Assembly (NCBI RefSeq): GCF_014205055.1
Contig: NZ_JACHMS010000001.1
Location: 3,100,001 to 3,164,000, forward strand
Source of the DNA: Streptomyces luteogriseus
GTDB lineage: Bacteria; Actinomycetota; Actinomycetes; Streptomycetales; Streptomycetaceae
DNA length: 64,000 nucleotides
Direction of reading: 5' to 3'
Positions 1 through 8,755 of the stretch are shown here, one piece after another. Below the pieces are notes generated by a model. The model searched no databases. It saw nothing but the letters and a program-made list of their open reading frames with translations, and had not been told where the DNA came from. Positions within the stretch are counted from its first letter, which is position 1. Every line of letters begins with the position of its first letter. The position numbers and the translations under genes are program-made.

Positions 1-1209
1 GTGGGGCGGGTGCGCGATCTGGTCGTCATGCTGCGGGTGGGGCAGCGACCGCCGAGACTGCTCGGCCTCGTCGTAGAACTCGCCACCCGCCGCCGCATCT
101 TCCTGCCCATGACCCGGGTCACGGCCATCCAGTCCGGCCAGGTCATCACCACCGGCGTGCTGAACGTCCGGCGCTTCGAGCAGCGGCCCACCGAGCGGCT
201 CGTCTTCGGGGAACTGCTGGACCGGCGCGTGACGCTCACCGAGACCGGCGAGGAGGTCTCCGTGCTCGACCTGTCGGTGCATCAGCTGCCGGCCCGCCGG
301 GAGTGGGAGATCGACCGGGTCTTCGTCCGCAAGGGCCGGAAGGGAAGTGCCTTCCGGCGTGCCAAGGGCGAGGCACTGACCGTCGAGTGGACCGCCGTGA
401 CCGGCTTCTCCCTGGAGGAACAGGGGCAGGGCGCGGAGAGCCTCCTCGCCACGTTCGAGCAGCTGCGCCCGGCCGACCTGGCCAACGTCCTGCACCATCT
501 CTCCCCCAAGCGCCGGGCCGAGGTCGCCGCCGCCCTGGACGACGACCGCCTGGCCGACGTGCTGGAGGAGCTCCCGGAGGACGACCAGATCGAGATCCTC
601 GGCAAGCTCAAGGAGGAGCGCGCCGCCGACGTCCTGGAGGCCATGGACCCGGACGACGCCGCCGACCTGCTGGGCGAGCTGCCGACGGACGATCAGGAGC
701 GGCTGCTGCGCCTGATGCAGCCCGGCGATGCGGCCGACATGCGGCGCCTGATGTCGTACGAGGACCGCACGGCGGGCGGTCTGATGACCACGGAGCCGAT
801 CGTGCTGCGCCCGGACGCCACCGTCGCCGATGCCCTCGCCCGCGTCCGCAACGCGGACCTCTCCCCCGCCCTGGCGGCCCAGGTCTACGTCTGCCGCCCA
901 CCCGACGAGACCCCGACCGGCAAGTACCTGGGCACGGTCCACTTCCAGCGCCTGCTGCGGGAGCCACCGCCCTCCCTGGTCAGCTCGATCCTGGACAGCG
1001 ACCTGCAGCCCCTCGACCCCGAGGCGGAGCTGCCGGCCATCGCGGGCTTCTTCGCCACGTACGACATGGTCGCGGCCCCCGTGGTCGACGAGGCCGGCTC
1101 GCTGCTGGGCGCGGTGACCGTGGACGACGTACTCGACCACATGCTCCCCGAGGACTGGCGGGAGACGGAGTTCCACTTGGACGAGGAGGTGGCGACCGAT
1201 GGTTCCTGA
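1..1209 (+). CDS. MgtE N-terminal/CBS-domain protein (5' end outside window)
   Basis: The reading frame is already open at base 1, and its first residues fall inside a PRC-barrel-like module (VGRVRDLVVMLRVG), so the true start lies upstream; about 402 residues are visible. An MgtE intracellular N domain spans about residues 150-240 (repeated LRPADLANVL, DPDDAADLLGEL motifs), followed by a CBS pair at about 250-390. The five transmembrane helices of a true MgtE Mg2+ channel are missing, so this is a soluble regulatory relative, possibly sensing Mg2+ or nucleotides (inference). It overlaps the DUF1003 gene by 11 bp. The pair resembles Rv1232c-Rv1231c, which also sit near sigE/htrA/tatB in M. 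tuberculosis. Family is clear, role unknown. Confidence 0.85.
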   Translation: MGRVRDLVVMLRVGQRPPRLLGLVVELATRRRIFLPMTRVTAIQSGQVITTGVLNVRRFEQRPTERLVFGELLDRRVTLTETGEEVSVLDLSVHQLPARREWEIDRVFVRKGRKGSAFRRAKGEALTVEWTAVTGFSLEEQGQGAESLLATFEQLRPADLANVLHHLSPKRRAEVAAALDDDRLADVLEELPEDDQIEILGKLKEERAADVLEAMDPDDAADLLGELPTDDQERLLRLMQPGDAADMRRLMSYEDRTAGGLMTTEPIVLRPDATVADALARVRNADLSPALAAQVYVCRPPDETPTGKYLGTVHFQRLLREPPPSLVSSILDSDLQPLDPEAELPAIAGFFATYDMVAAPVVDEAGSLLGAVTVDDVLDHMLPEDWRETEFHLDEEVATDGS

Positions 1210-1798
1210 GCGCGACACCCTGCGCGAGCGCACGCCGACGGGCGCCACGGCCGCCTCCCGGCCGCGCGCCGCCCGCCTCGACCAGCCGGGCGTGCCCAGG
1301 CACCGGATCCTGCCCGAGTACGACCCGGAGGCCTTCGGACGGTTCTCGGAACGCATCGCGCGCTTCCTCGGCACCGGACGGTTCCTGGTCTGGATGACGG
1401 CCGCCATCATCCTGTGGGTGGCGTGGAACAGTCTCGCGCCCCGGCCGCTGCGGTTCGACGAGTACCCGTTCATCTTCCTGACCCTGATGCTGTCCCTCCA
1501 GGCCTCCTACGCCGCCCCGCTGATCCTCCTCGCGCAGAACCGGCAGGACGACCGCGACCGGGTCAACCTGGAGCAGGACCGCAAGCAGAACGAGCGGTCG
1601 ATCGCGGACACCGAGTACCTGACCCGCGAGATCGCCGCCCTGCGCATCGGCCTGGGCGAGGTCGCCACCCGCGACTGGATCCGCTCGGAGCTGCAGGACT
1701 GGGTCAAGGAGATGGAGGAACGGCAGAACGGCCACCGGCACGACCCCGTCGTATTCCCGGCGGAACGGCCACGGGGACGTGACGCAGACGACCGCTGA
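1199..1798 (+). CDS. DUF1003 membrane protein
   Basis: A 199-residue protein of the DUF1003 family. Two hydrophobic segments are visible, about residues 61-78 (LVWMTAAIILWVAWNSL) and 91-112 (FIFLTLMLSLQASYAAPLIL), followed by a charged, probably coiled-coil cytoplasmic tail (NRQDDRDRVNLEQDRKQNER). The ATG overlaps the 3' end of the upstream MgtE-N/CBS gene, so the two are almost certainly co-translated. The conserved partnership suggests one functional unit, but no biochemical role is established for DUF1003. The last 20 residues are low complexity. Confidence 0.85.
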   Translation: MVPERDTLRERTPTGATAASRPRAARLDQPGVPRHRILPEYDPEAFGRFSERIARFLGTGRFLVWMTAAIILWVAWNSLAPRPLRFDEYPFIFLTLMLSLQASYAAPLILLAQNRQDDRDRVNLEQDRKQNERSIADTEYLTREIAALRIGLGEVATRDWIRSELQDWVKEMEERQNGHRHDPVVFPAERPRGRDADDR

Positions 1799-1828
1799 GA
1801 CGCTTTCCTACGCACCGGTACAGCGCCG

Positions 1829-1834
1829 TACCAT
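1829..1834 (+). promoter_or_regulatory. -10 element placing mrp on a leaderless transcript
   Basis: TACCAT ends 6 nt before the mrp ATG. No Shine-Dalgarno sequence is visible, so transcription probably begins at or next to the start codon. No convincing -35 is seen. Confidence 0.35.
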
Positions 1835-1840
1835 CGTCCT

Positions 1841-2974
1841 ATGGCTACGGAAGACGCGGTGCGCGAGGCACTGGCGACGGTGAACGACCCCGAGATCCAC
1901 AAGCCCATCACCGAACTCGGGATGGTCAAATCCGTGGAGATCGGTGCGGACGGGGCGGTCGCGGTCACCGTGTACCTCACGGTCTCGGGCTGCCCGATGC
2001 GGGAGACGATCACGCAGCGCGTGACCGACGCGGTCTCCGCGGTCGAGGGCGTCACCCGCGTCGACGTCACGCTCGACGTGATGAGCGACGAGCAGCGCAA
2101 GGAACTGGCGTCCGCCCTGCGCGGCGGCCAGACCGAGCGCGAGGTCCCCTTCGCCAAGCCGGGCAGCCTGACCCGCGTCTACGCGGTCGCCTCCGGCAAG
2201 GGCGGCGTCGGCAAGTCCTCGGTGACGGTCAACCTGGCGGCGGCGATGGCGGCCGACGGCCTCAAGGTCGGTGTCGTCGACGCCGACATCTACGGCCACT
2301 CCGTGCCGCGCATGCTGGGCGCCGACGGCCGTCCCACCCAGGTCGAGAACATGATCATGCCGCCGTCGGCGAACGGCGTGAAGGTCATCTCGATCGGCAT
2401 GTTCACCCCGGGCAACGCCCCGGTCGTCTGGCGCGGCCCGATGCTCCACCGCGCCCTCCAGCAGTTCCTGGCGGACGTGTACTGGGGCGACCTGGACGTC
2501 CTCCTCCTGGACCTGCCGCCCGGCACCGGCGACATCGCGATCTCCGTGGCCCAGCTGGTCCCGAACGCCGAGATCCTGGTCGTGACGACCCCGCAGCAGG
2601 CGGCGGCCGAGGTCGCCGAGCGCGCGGGCTCCATCGCCGTGCAGACCCACCAGAAGATCGTCGGCGTGGTCGAGAACATGTCCGGCCTGCCCTGCCCGCA
2701 CTGCGACGAGATGGTCGACGTCTTCGGCACGGGCGGCGGTCAGACGGTCGCCGACGGCCTGACCCGCACGACCGGCACGAACGTCCCGGTCCTCGGCAGC
2801 ATCCCCATCGACGTCCGCCTGCGCGAGGGCGGCGACGACGGCAAGCCGGTCGTCCTCAGCGACCCGGACTCCCCGGCGGGCTCGGCCCTTCGGGCGATCG
2901 CGGGCAAGCTGGGAGGACGGCAGCGCGGTCTGTCGGGCCTGTCCCTGGGGATCACCCCGAGGAACAAGTTCTAG
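1841..2974 (+). CDS. mrp: Mrp/NBP35-type P-loop Fe-S cluster carrier
   Basis: A 377-residue Mrp/ApbC protein that carries and transfers iron-sulfur clusters in the cytoplasm in an ATP-dependent way. Residues 1-80 are a MIP18 (DUF59) domain. A deviant Walker A, GKGGVGKSS, starts at about residue 119. The cluster-binding CPHC pair is at about 285-288, and the rest is a ParA/MinD-like P-loop fold. Length is normal for actinobacterial Mrp. It stands 42 bp after the DUF1003 gene and may have its own leaderless promoter. Mrp is also found close to sigE-htrA-tatB in mycobacteria. Identification is secure. Confidence 0.95.
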   Translation: MATEDAVREALATVNDPEIHKPITELGMVKSVEIGADGAVAVTVYLTVSGCPMRETITQRVTDAVSAVEGVTRVDVTLDVMSDEQRKELASALRGGQTEREVPFAKPGSLTRVYAVASGKGGVGKSSVTVNLAAAMAADGLKVGVVDADIYGHSVPRMLGADGRPTQVENMIMPPSANGVKVISIGMFTPGNAPVVWRGPMLHRALQQFLADVYWGDLDVLLLDLPPGTGDIAISVAQLVPNAEILVVTTPQQAAAEVAERAGSIAVQTHQKIVGVVENMSGLPCPHCDEMVDVFGTGGGQTVADGLTRTTGTNVPVLGSIPIDVRLREGGDDGKPVVLSDPDSPAGSALRAIAGKLGGRQRGLSGLSLGITPRNKF

Positions 2975-2983
2975 ATCGAGACG

Positions 2984-3050
2984 CCCTTGGGGGGCAGCCC
3001 CCAGGGGCGCGGGGAACTGCGCGACCGGCCACATCGCACCCGCAGACGCC
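2984..3050. repeat. Streptomyces interspersed intergenic element with hairpin
   Basis: A hairpin of G and C runs (CCTTGGGGGG / GCCCCCAGGGG, 2984-3007) is followed by the motif GGCGCGGGGAACTGCGCGAC, an element recurrent between genes in Streptomyces. It lies between convergent mrp and the next gene and probably serves as a bidirectional terminator. Confidence 0.6.
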
Positions 3051-3107
3051 CACGAAGCGAAGAGCCCACGGCGAAGGGGCGCCGAAACACACACGGCGCC
3101 CCGGAAC

Positions 3108-3779
3108 TCACGCGTACGCCGCGATGTCCTTCACCACGGCGAAGCCGAGCCCATACGCACTCATGCCCCGGCCGTACGCCCCGACGTGAACCCCCGACGA
3201 GGTGGACCCGGCCAGCACCCAGCCGAACTCGGACTCCCGGTAGTGGAACGCCGTCGGCACCCCGTCCACGGGAAGCGACAGCGTCGACCAGTCGTCCCCC
3301 TCCAGGTCGTCCGCCAGCACCCACGCCGTCTCGGTCTGCTGCTCCAGCCAGTCGTCCCGCAGCGTGTGGTCCATGTGCCCGGGCCAGGTGAAGGACAGCA
3401 GCCCCACCCCGGCGAGCCACGCCGCGGAGGACACCGACGTGGCCTCCAGCAGCCCCGTCCCGTCCGCCGTGCGCCGTGAGGGGTTCGCCGCCACGGTCAC
3501 GACGACCGCGAACTTCTCCTTGGAATCCTGATCGCCACCGGCCGCGTGCTCGTTGCGCACCGTGGGTTCGTCCCCGTGCCCGATCGACCCGTGTTCCACG
3601 GCGCCGTCGGCCGTCGTACCGACCTGCATCAGCCAGCGCGGTCCCGTGAAGGCCTCGTCGAGGCCGTACCACGGGAAGGGCGCACGCAGGTAGCCGTCGA
3701 CCGTACGCCGGGCGGAGGGGACCTGTTGTCCACCCTCCGCGGCCGGCGTCTGCGCGACTGCCCGACTCGTCGTCTCCAT
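3108..3779 (-). CDS. hypothetical protein, Streptomyces type
   Basis: A 223-residue protein I cannot assign to a family. It starts METTSRAVAQTPAAEG, has no signal peptide or membrane helix, and is rich in Trp and aromatic residues (RAPFPWYGLDEAFTGPRW). Codon use matches the neighbours, with strong GC at third positions, which supports a real gene. It is downstream of tatB on the same strand but separated by about 220 bp, so it is probably transcribed separately. The C-terminal half repeats short G-rich turns (GRGMSAYGLGFAVV). No function is proposed. Confidence 0.75.
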   Translation of the reverse strand: METTSRAVAQTPAAEGGQQVPSARRTVDGYLRAPFPWYGLDEAFTGPRWLMQVGTTADGAVEHGSIGHGDEPTVRNEHAAGGDQDSKEKFAVVVTVAANPSRRTADGTGLLEATSVSSAAWLAGVGLLSFTWPGHMDHTLRDDWLEQQTETAWVLADDLEGDDWSTLSLPVDGVPTAFHYRESEFGWVLAGSTSSGVHVGAYGRGMSAYGLGFAVVKDIAAYA

Positions 3780-4002
3780 GTGCCCGGACGCCTCCTCGCT
3801 CTAGTCGGACCGGAACGGCCCGCCCCCCTTCGGGCGTACTCGTCACGGTCCGCACAACAACTCGGCAGCATAGCCACACCGCTGCGAGCAGCAGGGAAAC
3901 CGCCCGGCGCGTGGGCCGCACGGGCGCCCGGATCAGGCCGTACGCAGCCCGATAGGAGTATGAAACGCGTCACGCGCGGGGGGGCGCCCCTGGGCGTGTC
4001 GC

Positions 4003-4443
4003 TCAGGTGGCGTCCGCGTCGAAGGGCGGCCGGTCGTCCGGGGCGGGCGTCTCCGGCTTCTTCGTCATGTCGATGCGACCACCGGAGGACCCGGCGGACG
4101 ACGCGGAGGACGGGTCGGCGTCACGGCTGTGGACGGCGTCGGTGACCTCCGCCATCTCCTTCTTCAGGTCGAAGCCGTTGCGGATCTCCTTGAGCCCCAG
4201 GTCCTCGTTGTCCAGCTGCTTGCGGATGAACGTCTTGGGGTTGAGGTCCTCGAACTCGAAGTCCTTGAACTCCGGGCCGAGTTCATCCCGGATGTCGTTC
4301 TTGGCGCTCTCCGAGAACTCACGGATCTTCCGGATCGTGCGCGTCACGTCCTGGATGACCTTGGGGAGCTTGTCCGGACCGAAGACGAGCACGGCGAGGA
4401 CGATGAGCGTCACCAGCTCGAGTGGTCCTATGTCATTGAACAC
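4003..4443 (-). CDS. tatB: Sec-independent translocase subunit TatB
   Basis: A 146-residue TatB, part of the TatABC complex that exports folded proteins with twin-arginine signals. The start is a GTG preceded by AAGGAG at 6 nt spacing, which gives the classical N-terminus (VFNDIGPLELVTLIVLAVL). The single membrane helix covers about residues 5-20, followed by the FGPDKLPK hinge and an amphipathic, charged helix. The C-terminal tail is long and hydrophilic, usual for actinobacterial TatB. It follows the HtrA gene on the same strand, matching the mycobacterial htrA-tatB order. A longer frame extends upstream but has no ribosome site and is not credible. Confidence 0.95.
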   Translation of the reverse strand: MFNDIGPLELVTLIVLAVLVFGPDKLPKVIQDVTRTIRKIREFSESAKNDIRDELGPEFKDFEFEDLNPKTFIRKQLDNEDLGLKEIRNGFDLKKEMAEVTDAVHSRDADPSSASSAGSSGGRIDMTKKPETPAPDDRPPFDADAT

Positions 4444-4665
4444 CTGAAGCTCCTTGCGATGTCCTCGGTCCTCGGTCCTCGGCCCTCGTGGTCGGTGCGG
4501 GTCTTGCCGTGGTCCGGGCCGGATCCACGGTACCCGGCGATCCTGTCCGACCGGTACTGTCCCGGGACCTCCGAGTGCGGGAGGTGGGAGCGCTTTCCCG
4601 ATTGTTTGTCTTGTTGGCCCCTTGTGGGGCCTGTTGAGGTGACTTCGCGAGTCCCGCACCTCATC

Positions 4666-6585
4666 TCAGCCGCCGGACGATCCGAGGACGAGCGAGACCT
4701 TCCGCTCCTTGCCGCCGCGTTCGACGGTCAGCTCCAGCCGGTCGCCGGGGCGGTGCGCGCGGGTCTTGACGATCAGTTCCTCACCGGAGTGCACCCGGCT
4801 GCCGTCGACCTCCGTGATCACGTCACCCGGCTTGATCCCGGCCTTGGCGCCCGGGCCGCCCGCGGTGACCGGCGCTCCGCCCTCACGGCCCTCGGTGGCG
4901 ACGCGCGCGCCGTCGCCCGAGTAGTCCATGTCCAGGGTGATGCCGATGACCGGGTGCGTCGCCTTCCCCGTGTTGATCAGCTCTTCCGCGACACGTTTTC
5001 CCTGGTTGATGGGTATGGCGAAGCCGAGGCCTATCGAACCGGACCGGCTGCCGTCCTGCGTGGAGCCGCTGTCCGCCGACCGGATGGCCGAGTTGATGCC
5101 GATGACCCGGGCCCGGGCGTCGAGCAGGGGCCCGCCGGAATTGCCGGGGTTGATGGGCGCGTCGGTCTGCAGCGCGTCGACGTACGACACGTCGCTGCCG
5201 TCGCCCTTCTCGCCGCCGGCCGTGATGGGCCGCTGCTTGGCGCTGATGATGCCGGAGGTGACCGTCCCGGCCAGGTCGAAGGGGGCTCCGATGGCCACGA
5301 CAGGGTCGCCGACCTGCACGTTGTCCGAGTTGCCGAGGGACAGCGGGGTGAGTCCGCTGACGCCCTTCACCTTCACGACGGCGAGGTCGTAGCCGCTGTC
5401 CCGGCCGACGACCTCGGCCTGGGCGGTCTGCCCCCCGTTGAAGGTCACGGTGATCTCACCGCCCGAGCCGGCGGGCTGCACGACGTGGTTGTTGGTGAGG
5501 ATGTGCCCGCGGGTGTCGAGCACGAAGCCGGTGCCCGTGCCCTGCTCGCCGGCGCCGCTGACATGCAGGGTGACCACGCTGGGGAGGGCCCGTCCGGCGA
5601 TCCCGGCCACACTGTCCGCGTCCCGTGCGGAGGCCTCTTTCCCGGCCTGGGGCAGCTCGACCGTCCCGACGCCCCCGTTCCGCTCCAGATACGTCCCCAC
5701 GACGCCGCCGAAGCCCCCGGACACGAGCGCGAGCAGCACGGCACCGAGCACCAGGGACTTCTTGCCGCGCTTGCGCCGCTGCTCCGTGCTGAGCACGGCG
5801 GCGCCGTTCTGCTGGAGAGGGCCGTGCCCCTGGGCGGCCGCGGCAGCCGCCCAGGGGTCGTAGCGCTGCCAGGGGTCGGGGGCGGGCGCCGGAGGTTCGG
5901 CGTAGACCGGCGCGGGTGCGCCGGGGGCCGGCAGGGGCGCGGGCGTGCCGGGGGCGGGCATCTCGGCCGGCACGTGAGCGGCAGGCGCGTGAGAGGCGGA
6001 AGCGGCGGGCGCCGGGGTCCCGGTGGCCGGGGCTGGCGGTGTGCCGTGCACCGACGGCACGGCCGGGGTGCCCGGCACGGCCGGCTGCCCGGGTATCGCC
6101 ACGCCCTGCGCCGGCGTGGCGGAGGTCGCCGGGTGCTGGACGGGCGGGGCGGGTGCCCAGGGGCCGGGCTCGCCGTAGGGCGGGGTGCTGTACGGGTCCG
6201 GGTCGTGCAGCGGTCTGGGAGCTCCTGCGACCGGCGCGGCGGGTGAGGCTGAGGGCGCGGCGGACGCGACAGGGACGTCCTGTTCGGCCTCCCGGGCGGC
6301 GGGGACCGGGGCGGCGGCCTCCGCAGGTGACGCGATGGCGGTCGATGCGGCGGCAGGCGCCGCCTCGGGACGCCTCAGCTCGTAGTCACCGTCTGCATCG
6401 TGCGGAGCCGCTGGACGTGCCAGCTCGAAGTCACCGTCACGGTCGGTCAGGTTCGCCGGGGCCGTCGCCGGTCCCCGCGCCCCGTCCGTACCGCCCGTAC
6501 CGCCCGTACCGTCCGGGTCCCCGGACGGGTCCTGCGGCCGTGGACGGCTCCACCACTTCGCCTTCGTGGGCTTCCCCTCGTTCAT
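4666..6585 (-). CDS. htrA: membrane-anchored HtrA/DegP-like serine protease with PDZ domain
   Basis: A 639-residue trypsin-like envelope protease. The N-terminal 270 residues are a Pro/Ala-rich cytoplasmic region; one membrane helix lies at about 276-298 (KSLVLGAVLLALVSGG). The outside protease domain carries the triad H367 (LTNNHVV), D400 (SGYDLAVV) and S483 (NPGNSGGP). One PDZ domain spans about 535-635. The chosen ATG has a GGGGAGAGC leader; a start 29 codons upstream lacks one. It stands between the anti-sigma gene and tatB, which links it to sigma-controlled degradation of misfolded exported proteins. All catalytic residues are present, so it should be active. Confidence 0.95.
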   Translation of the reverse strand: MNEGKPTKAKWWSRPRPQDPSGDPDGTGGTGGTDGARGPATAPANLTDRDGDFELARPAAPHDADGDYELRRPEAAPAAASTAIASPAEAAAPVPAAREAEQDVPVASAAPSASPAAPVAGAPRPLHDPDPYSTPPYGEPGPWAPAPPVQHPATSATPAQGVAIPGQPAVPGTPAVPSVHGTPPAPATGTPAPAASASHAPAAHVPAEMPAPGTPAPLPAPGAPAPVYAEPPAPAPDPWQRYDPWAAAAAAQGHGPLQQNGAAVLSTEQRRKRGKKSLVLGAVLLALVSGGFGGVVGTYLERNGGVGTVELPQAGKEASARDADSVAGIAGRALPSVVTLHVSGAGEQGTGTGFVLDTRGHILTNNHVVQPAGSGGEITVTFNGGQTAQAEVVGRDSGYDLAVVKVKGVSGLTPLSLGNSDNVQVGDPVVAIGAPFDLAGTVTSGIISAKQRPITAGGEKGDGSDVSYVDALQTDAPINPGNSGGPLLDARARVIGINSAIRSADSGSTQDGSRSGSIGLGFAIPINQGKRVAEELINTGKATHPVIGITLDMDYSGDGARVATEGREGGAPVTAGGPGAKAGIKPGDVITEVDGSRVHSGEELIVKTRAHRPGDRLELTVERGGKERKVSLVLGSSGG

Positions 6586-6716
6586 GCTCTCCCCACAGCC
6601 GCGGCACGGCTCGTCGCGGTGGCCGCAGTTCGTCGAATCGGCGCCCGGCCACACCTCGGCGGCGGGCGACAACCCCCGGATTCAATCAGGTTCGCGGGCC
6701 GCCGCGCAGAGGCCGG

Positions 6717-7757
6717 TCAGTGAGCCGTGCGCGAGGAGGCGGAGGAAGAGGGGGACGAGGAGGGGTCCGGGAGGGGCACGGCGAACAGGGGGGCCGTGAT
6801 CTCGGGGACCGATGACCACGAGGTCAGGGCGGCCGGTGTGGCCGCCTCGAGCGGTCGTATCAGCGGGGACATGACCGCGGCACCGGCCATCACCGGGGCG
6901 GTCAGGGCGTGCAGTGCCTGGTGCCGGGCGGCGGACGGCACCCCGGGCAGGAGCGGGGCGGACACCTCGGTCGGGGCGACCGGGGCGTGGCCGAGCGTGT
7001 TCTGCCCGTGCACCTGTCCGAGCAGTGGCGCGGTCCGGCGGCGCTGGGATTCGGGCGGGGTCGCGGCGCCGGTGCCCTGGGTGCGCATCGGTGTCACGTT
7101 GCTCCCGGTGCCCTGGCCGCCGCGGACCTCCGTGTCGGTCGGGGCGACCGTGGTGACGCCGCCCAGCGCGATCGCGGCCAGGGAGACGGCGCCGGCGGCA
7201 GCGAACGCGAACCGCAGCCGCGAGGAGGACCGGTCGCCGTCGTGCCGGCCGACGTCGTGGATGCGGAAGCCCCTCGCCGAGGGGAGGCCGCGGTGGCCGG
7301 AGGGCAGACCGCCCGTGTCGGAGGGGAGGCTCCGGTCGCCCTGGGGCGCGGGCAGCACGGGCAGGTGCGGCCGGGACGGGGCGTACCCGAACTCGAACCG
7401 CTCACCGCGCTTCACTCCGAAGGCGCCGGACGATCCGAACCGTCCGGACAGGCCTCCGCGCAGCCCTCCGCCGCCCGGCGGTGTGACCTCACCGTCCGGG
7501 CCGCCGCCCGCGGGTAGTCCCTGCAGGCGGGCCAGGAAACTCTCGGACGGGGGCGGCGGGGCCGCCTCCGCGAAGACGTTCTTCAGCCGGCGCTGGGCGT
7601 CCACCTCCGCCTTGCACTTCGGGCAGGTGGCCACATGCGCCAGTACGCGCTCACGCGCGTCATGACCGAGCTCTCCGTCCACCAGGGCGGAGAGTCGGTC
7701 TCCCAGATGCTGCTCTGCGAGGTGACCCTCGGAGGCTTTCGGCCGAGATCCGCTCAC
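6717..7757 (-). CDS. zinc-binding (ZAS) anti-sigma factor, RseA-like
   Basis: A 346-residue membrane anti-sigma factor expected to hold the sigma factor encoded just upstream. The N-terminal zinc motif is intact: H17 and then H41-xxx-C45-xx-C48 (AHVATCPKC). One membrane helix lies at about 183-203 ([17 protein letters not shown]). The extracytoplasmic part is Ala/Pro/Ser-rich with no known fold. The GTG start overlaps the sigma stop in the arrangement GTGA, so translation is coupled. The family is the RseA/RsrA zinc anti-sigma group; M. tuberculosis RseA is released by phosphorylation and degradation, but the trigger here is unknown. The linker and outer domain are much longer than in M. tuberculosis RseA. 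Confidence 0.88.
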   Translation of the reverse strand: MSGSRPKASEGHLAEQHLGDRLSALVDGELGHDARERVLAHVATCPKCKAEVDAQRRLKNVFAEAAPPPPSESFLARLQGLPAGGGPDGEVTPPGGGGLRGGLSGRFGSSGAFGVKRGERFEFGYAPSRPHLPVLPAPQGDRSLPSDTGGLPSGHRGLPSARGFRIHDVGRHDGDRSSSRLRFAFAAAGAVSLAAIALGGVTTVAPTDTEVRGGQGTGSNVTPMRTQGTGAATPPESQRRRTAPLLGQVHGQNTLGHAPVAPTEVSAPLLPGVPSAARHQALHALTAPVMAGAAVMSPLIRPLEAATPAALTSWSSVPEITAPLFAVPLPDPSSSPSSSASSRTAH

Positions 7758-8527
7758 GCGCTCGCGCCCCCTCCTCCCAGGGCAGGGACACGGGGCACGA
7801 AGGAGCGGCGCTCGGCGCGCGCCTCCGGTGAGCGGTGCGCGAGGGCCTTGCGCAGCTGCGAGCGCCCGCGGTGGATCCGCGAGCGGACCGTGCCGAGCTT
7901 GACACCGAGGGTCGCGGCGATCTCCTCGTACGACAGTCCTTCGATGTCGCACAGGACGACCGCGGCGCGGAACTCGGGGGCGAGGGTGTCGAGGGCCTGC
8001 TGGACGTCCGCGTCGAAGTGCGCGTCGTTGAAGACCTGCTGCGGCGTGGGCTCCTTGCTGGGCAGCCGCTCGGCCGCGTCGTCGCCGAGCGCGTCGAAGC
8101 GGATGCGCTGCTTGCGGCGGACCATGTCCAGGAACAGGTTCGTGGTGATGCGGTGCAGCCAGCCCTCGAAGGTGCCCGGCGTATAGGTCGACAGAGAGCG
8201 GAAGACGCGGACGAAGACCTCCTGCGTGAGGTCCTCCGCGTCGTGCTGGTTACCGGTGAGGCGATAGGCGAGCCGGTAGACCCGGCCGCTGTGCGTGCTG
8301 ACGATCTCCTCCCACGTGGGCGGAGTCCACGCCTGCCCGTCCGCGTCGGTGGTGAAGGTCGCGGTCTGGGCGAAGTCAGCGGCGTGACTGTGGTCAGCAG
8401 CGGTGTCGTTCACGGATGTCGGCCTGCCCGCCGATCCGAGGAAGCGCCGGAGCACTCCTCCGCGATCCACAGGCGCAGCCGCACCTCCCCTGTCAGCTCT
8501 GGTGGTGTCCAGTGGAGCCCCTACCAT
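7754..8527 (-). CDS. ECF sigma factor of the mycobacterial SigE type
   Basis: A 257-residue ECF sigma factor. Region 2 is clear ([20 protein letters not shown]) and region 4 has a helix-turn-helix ([20 protein letters not shown]). The ATG has GAGG at 5 nt, and the Gly/Ala-rich N-terminal 70 residues are a lineage-specific extension. An in-frame start 35 codons upstream is possible but has no ribosome site. It is followed without a gap by its zinc anti-sigma factor and then by HtrA and TatB, the same order as sigE-rseA-htrA-tatB of M. tuberculosis. It should respond to envelope stress. I leave the symbol empty because sigE of S. coelicolor is a different gene. Confidence 0.92.
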   Translation of the reverse strand: MVGAPLDTTRADRGGAAAPVDRGGVLRRFLGSAGRPTSVNDTAADHSHAADFAQTATFTTDADGQAWTPPTWEEIVSTHSGRVYRLAYRLTGNQHDAEDLTQEVFVRVFRSLSTYTPGTFEGWLHRITTNLFLDMVRRKQRIRFDALGDDAAERLPSKEPTPQQVFNDAHFDADVQQALDTLAPEFRAAVVLCDIEGLSYEEIAATLGVKLGTVRSRIHRGRSQLRKALAHRSPEARAERRSFVPRVPALGGGGASA

Positions 8528-8755
8528 AGCCACCTCGCCCGTTAGGACCGGATAAGCGGTTTTACGAGAATTTGATGTGGGTGGATACCCCTCGTACTGC
8601 TGCGTTGGCACTTGCTCGCCGATCCGATCCACCGCCAGCCCCCCGTCCCGACCCGCACCACTTGCTCATCCCTTTAAACGACCGGTCCCATCTGCGGGTT
8701 CCCGTGCCCAACGGATACAGTCACGCCCAGGCATTCACGGGGACAGGAGAGGGTC

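Noticed and set aside
4129..6246. 705-codon open frame opposite htrA
   Set aside because: It mirrors the HtrA gene; the real protein has a full catalytic triad and PDZ domain. No ribosome site or family sequence is present.
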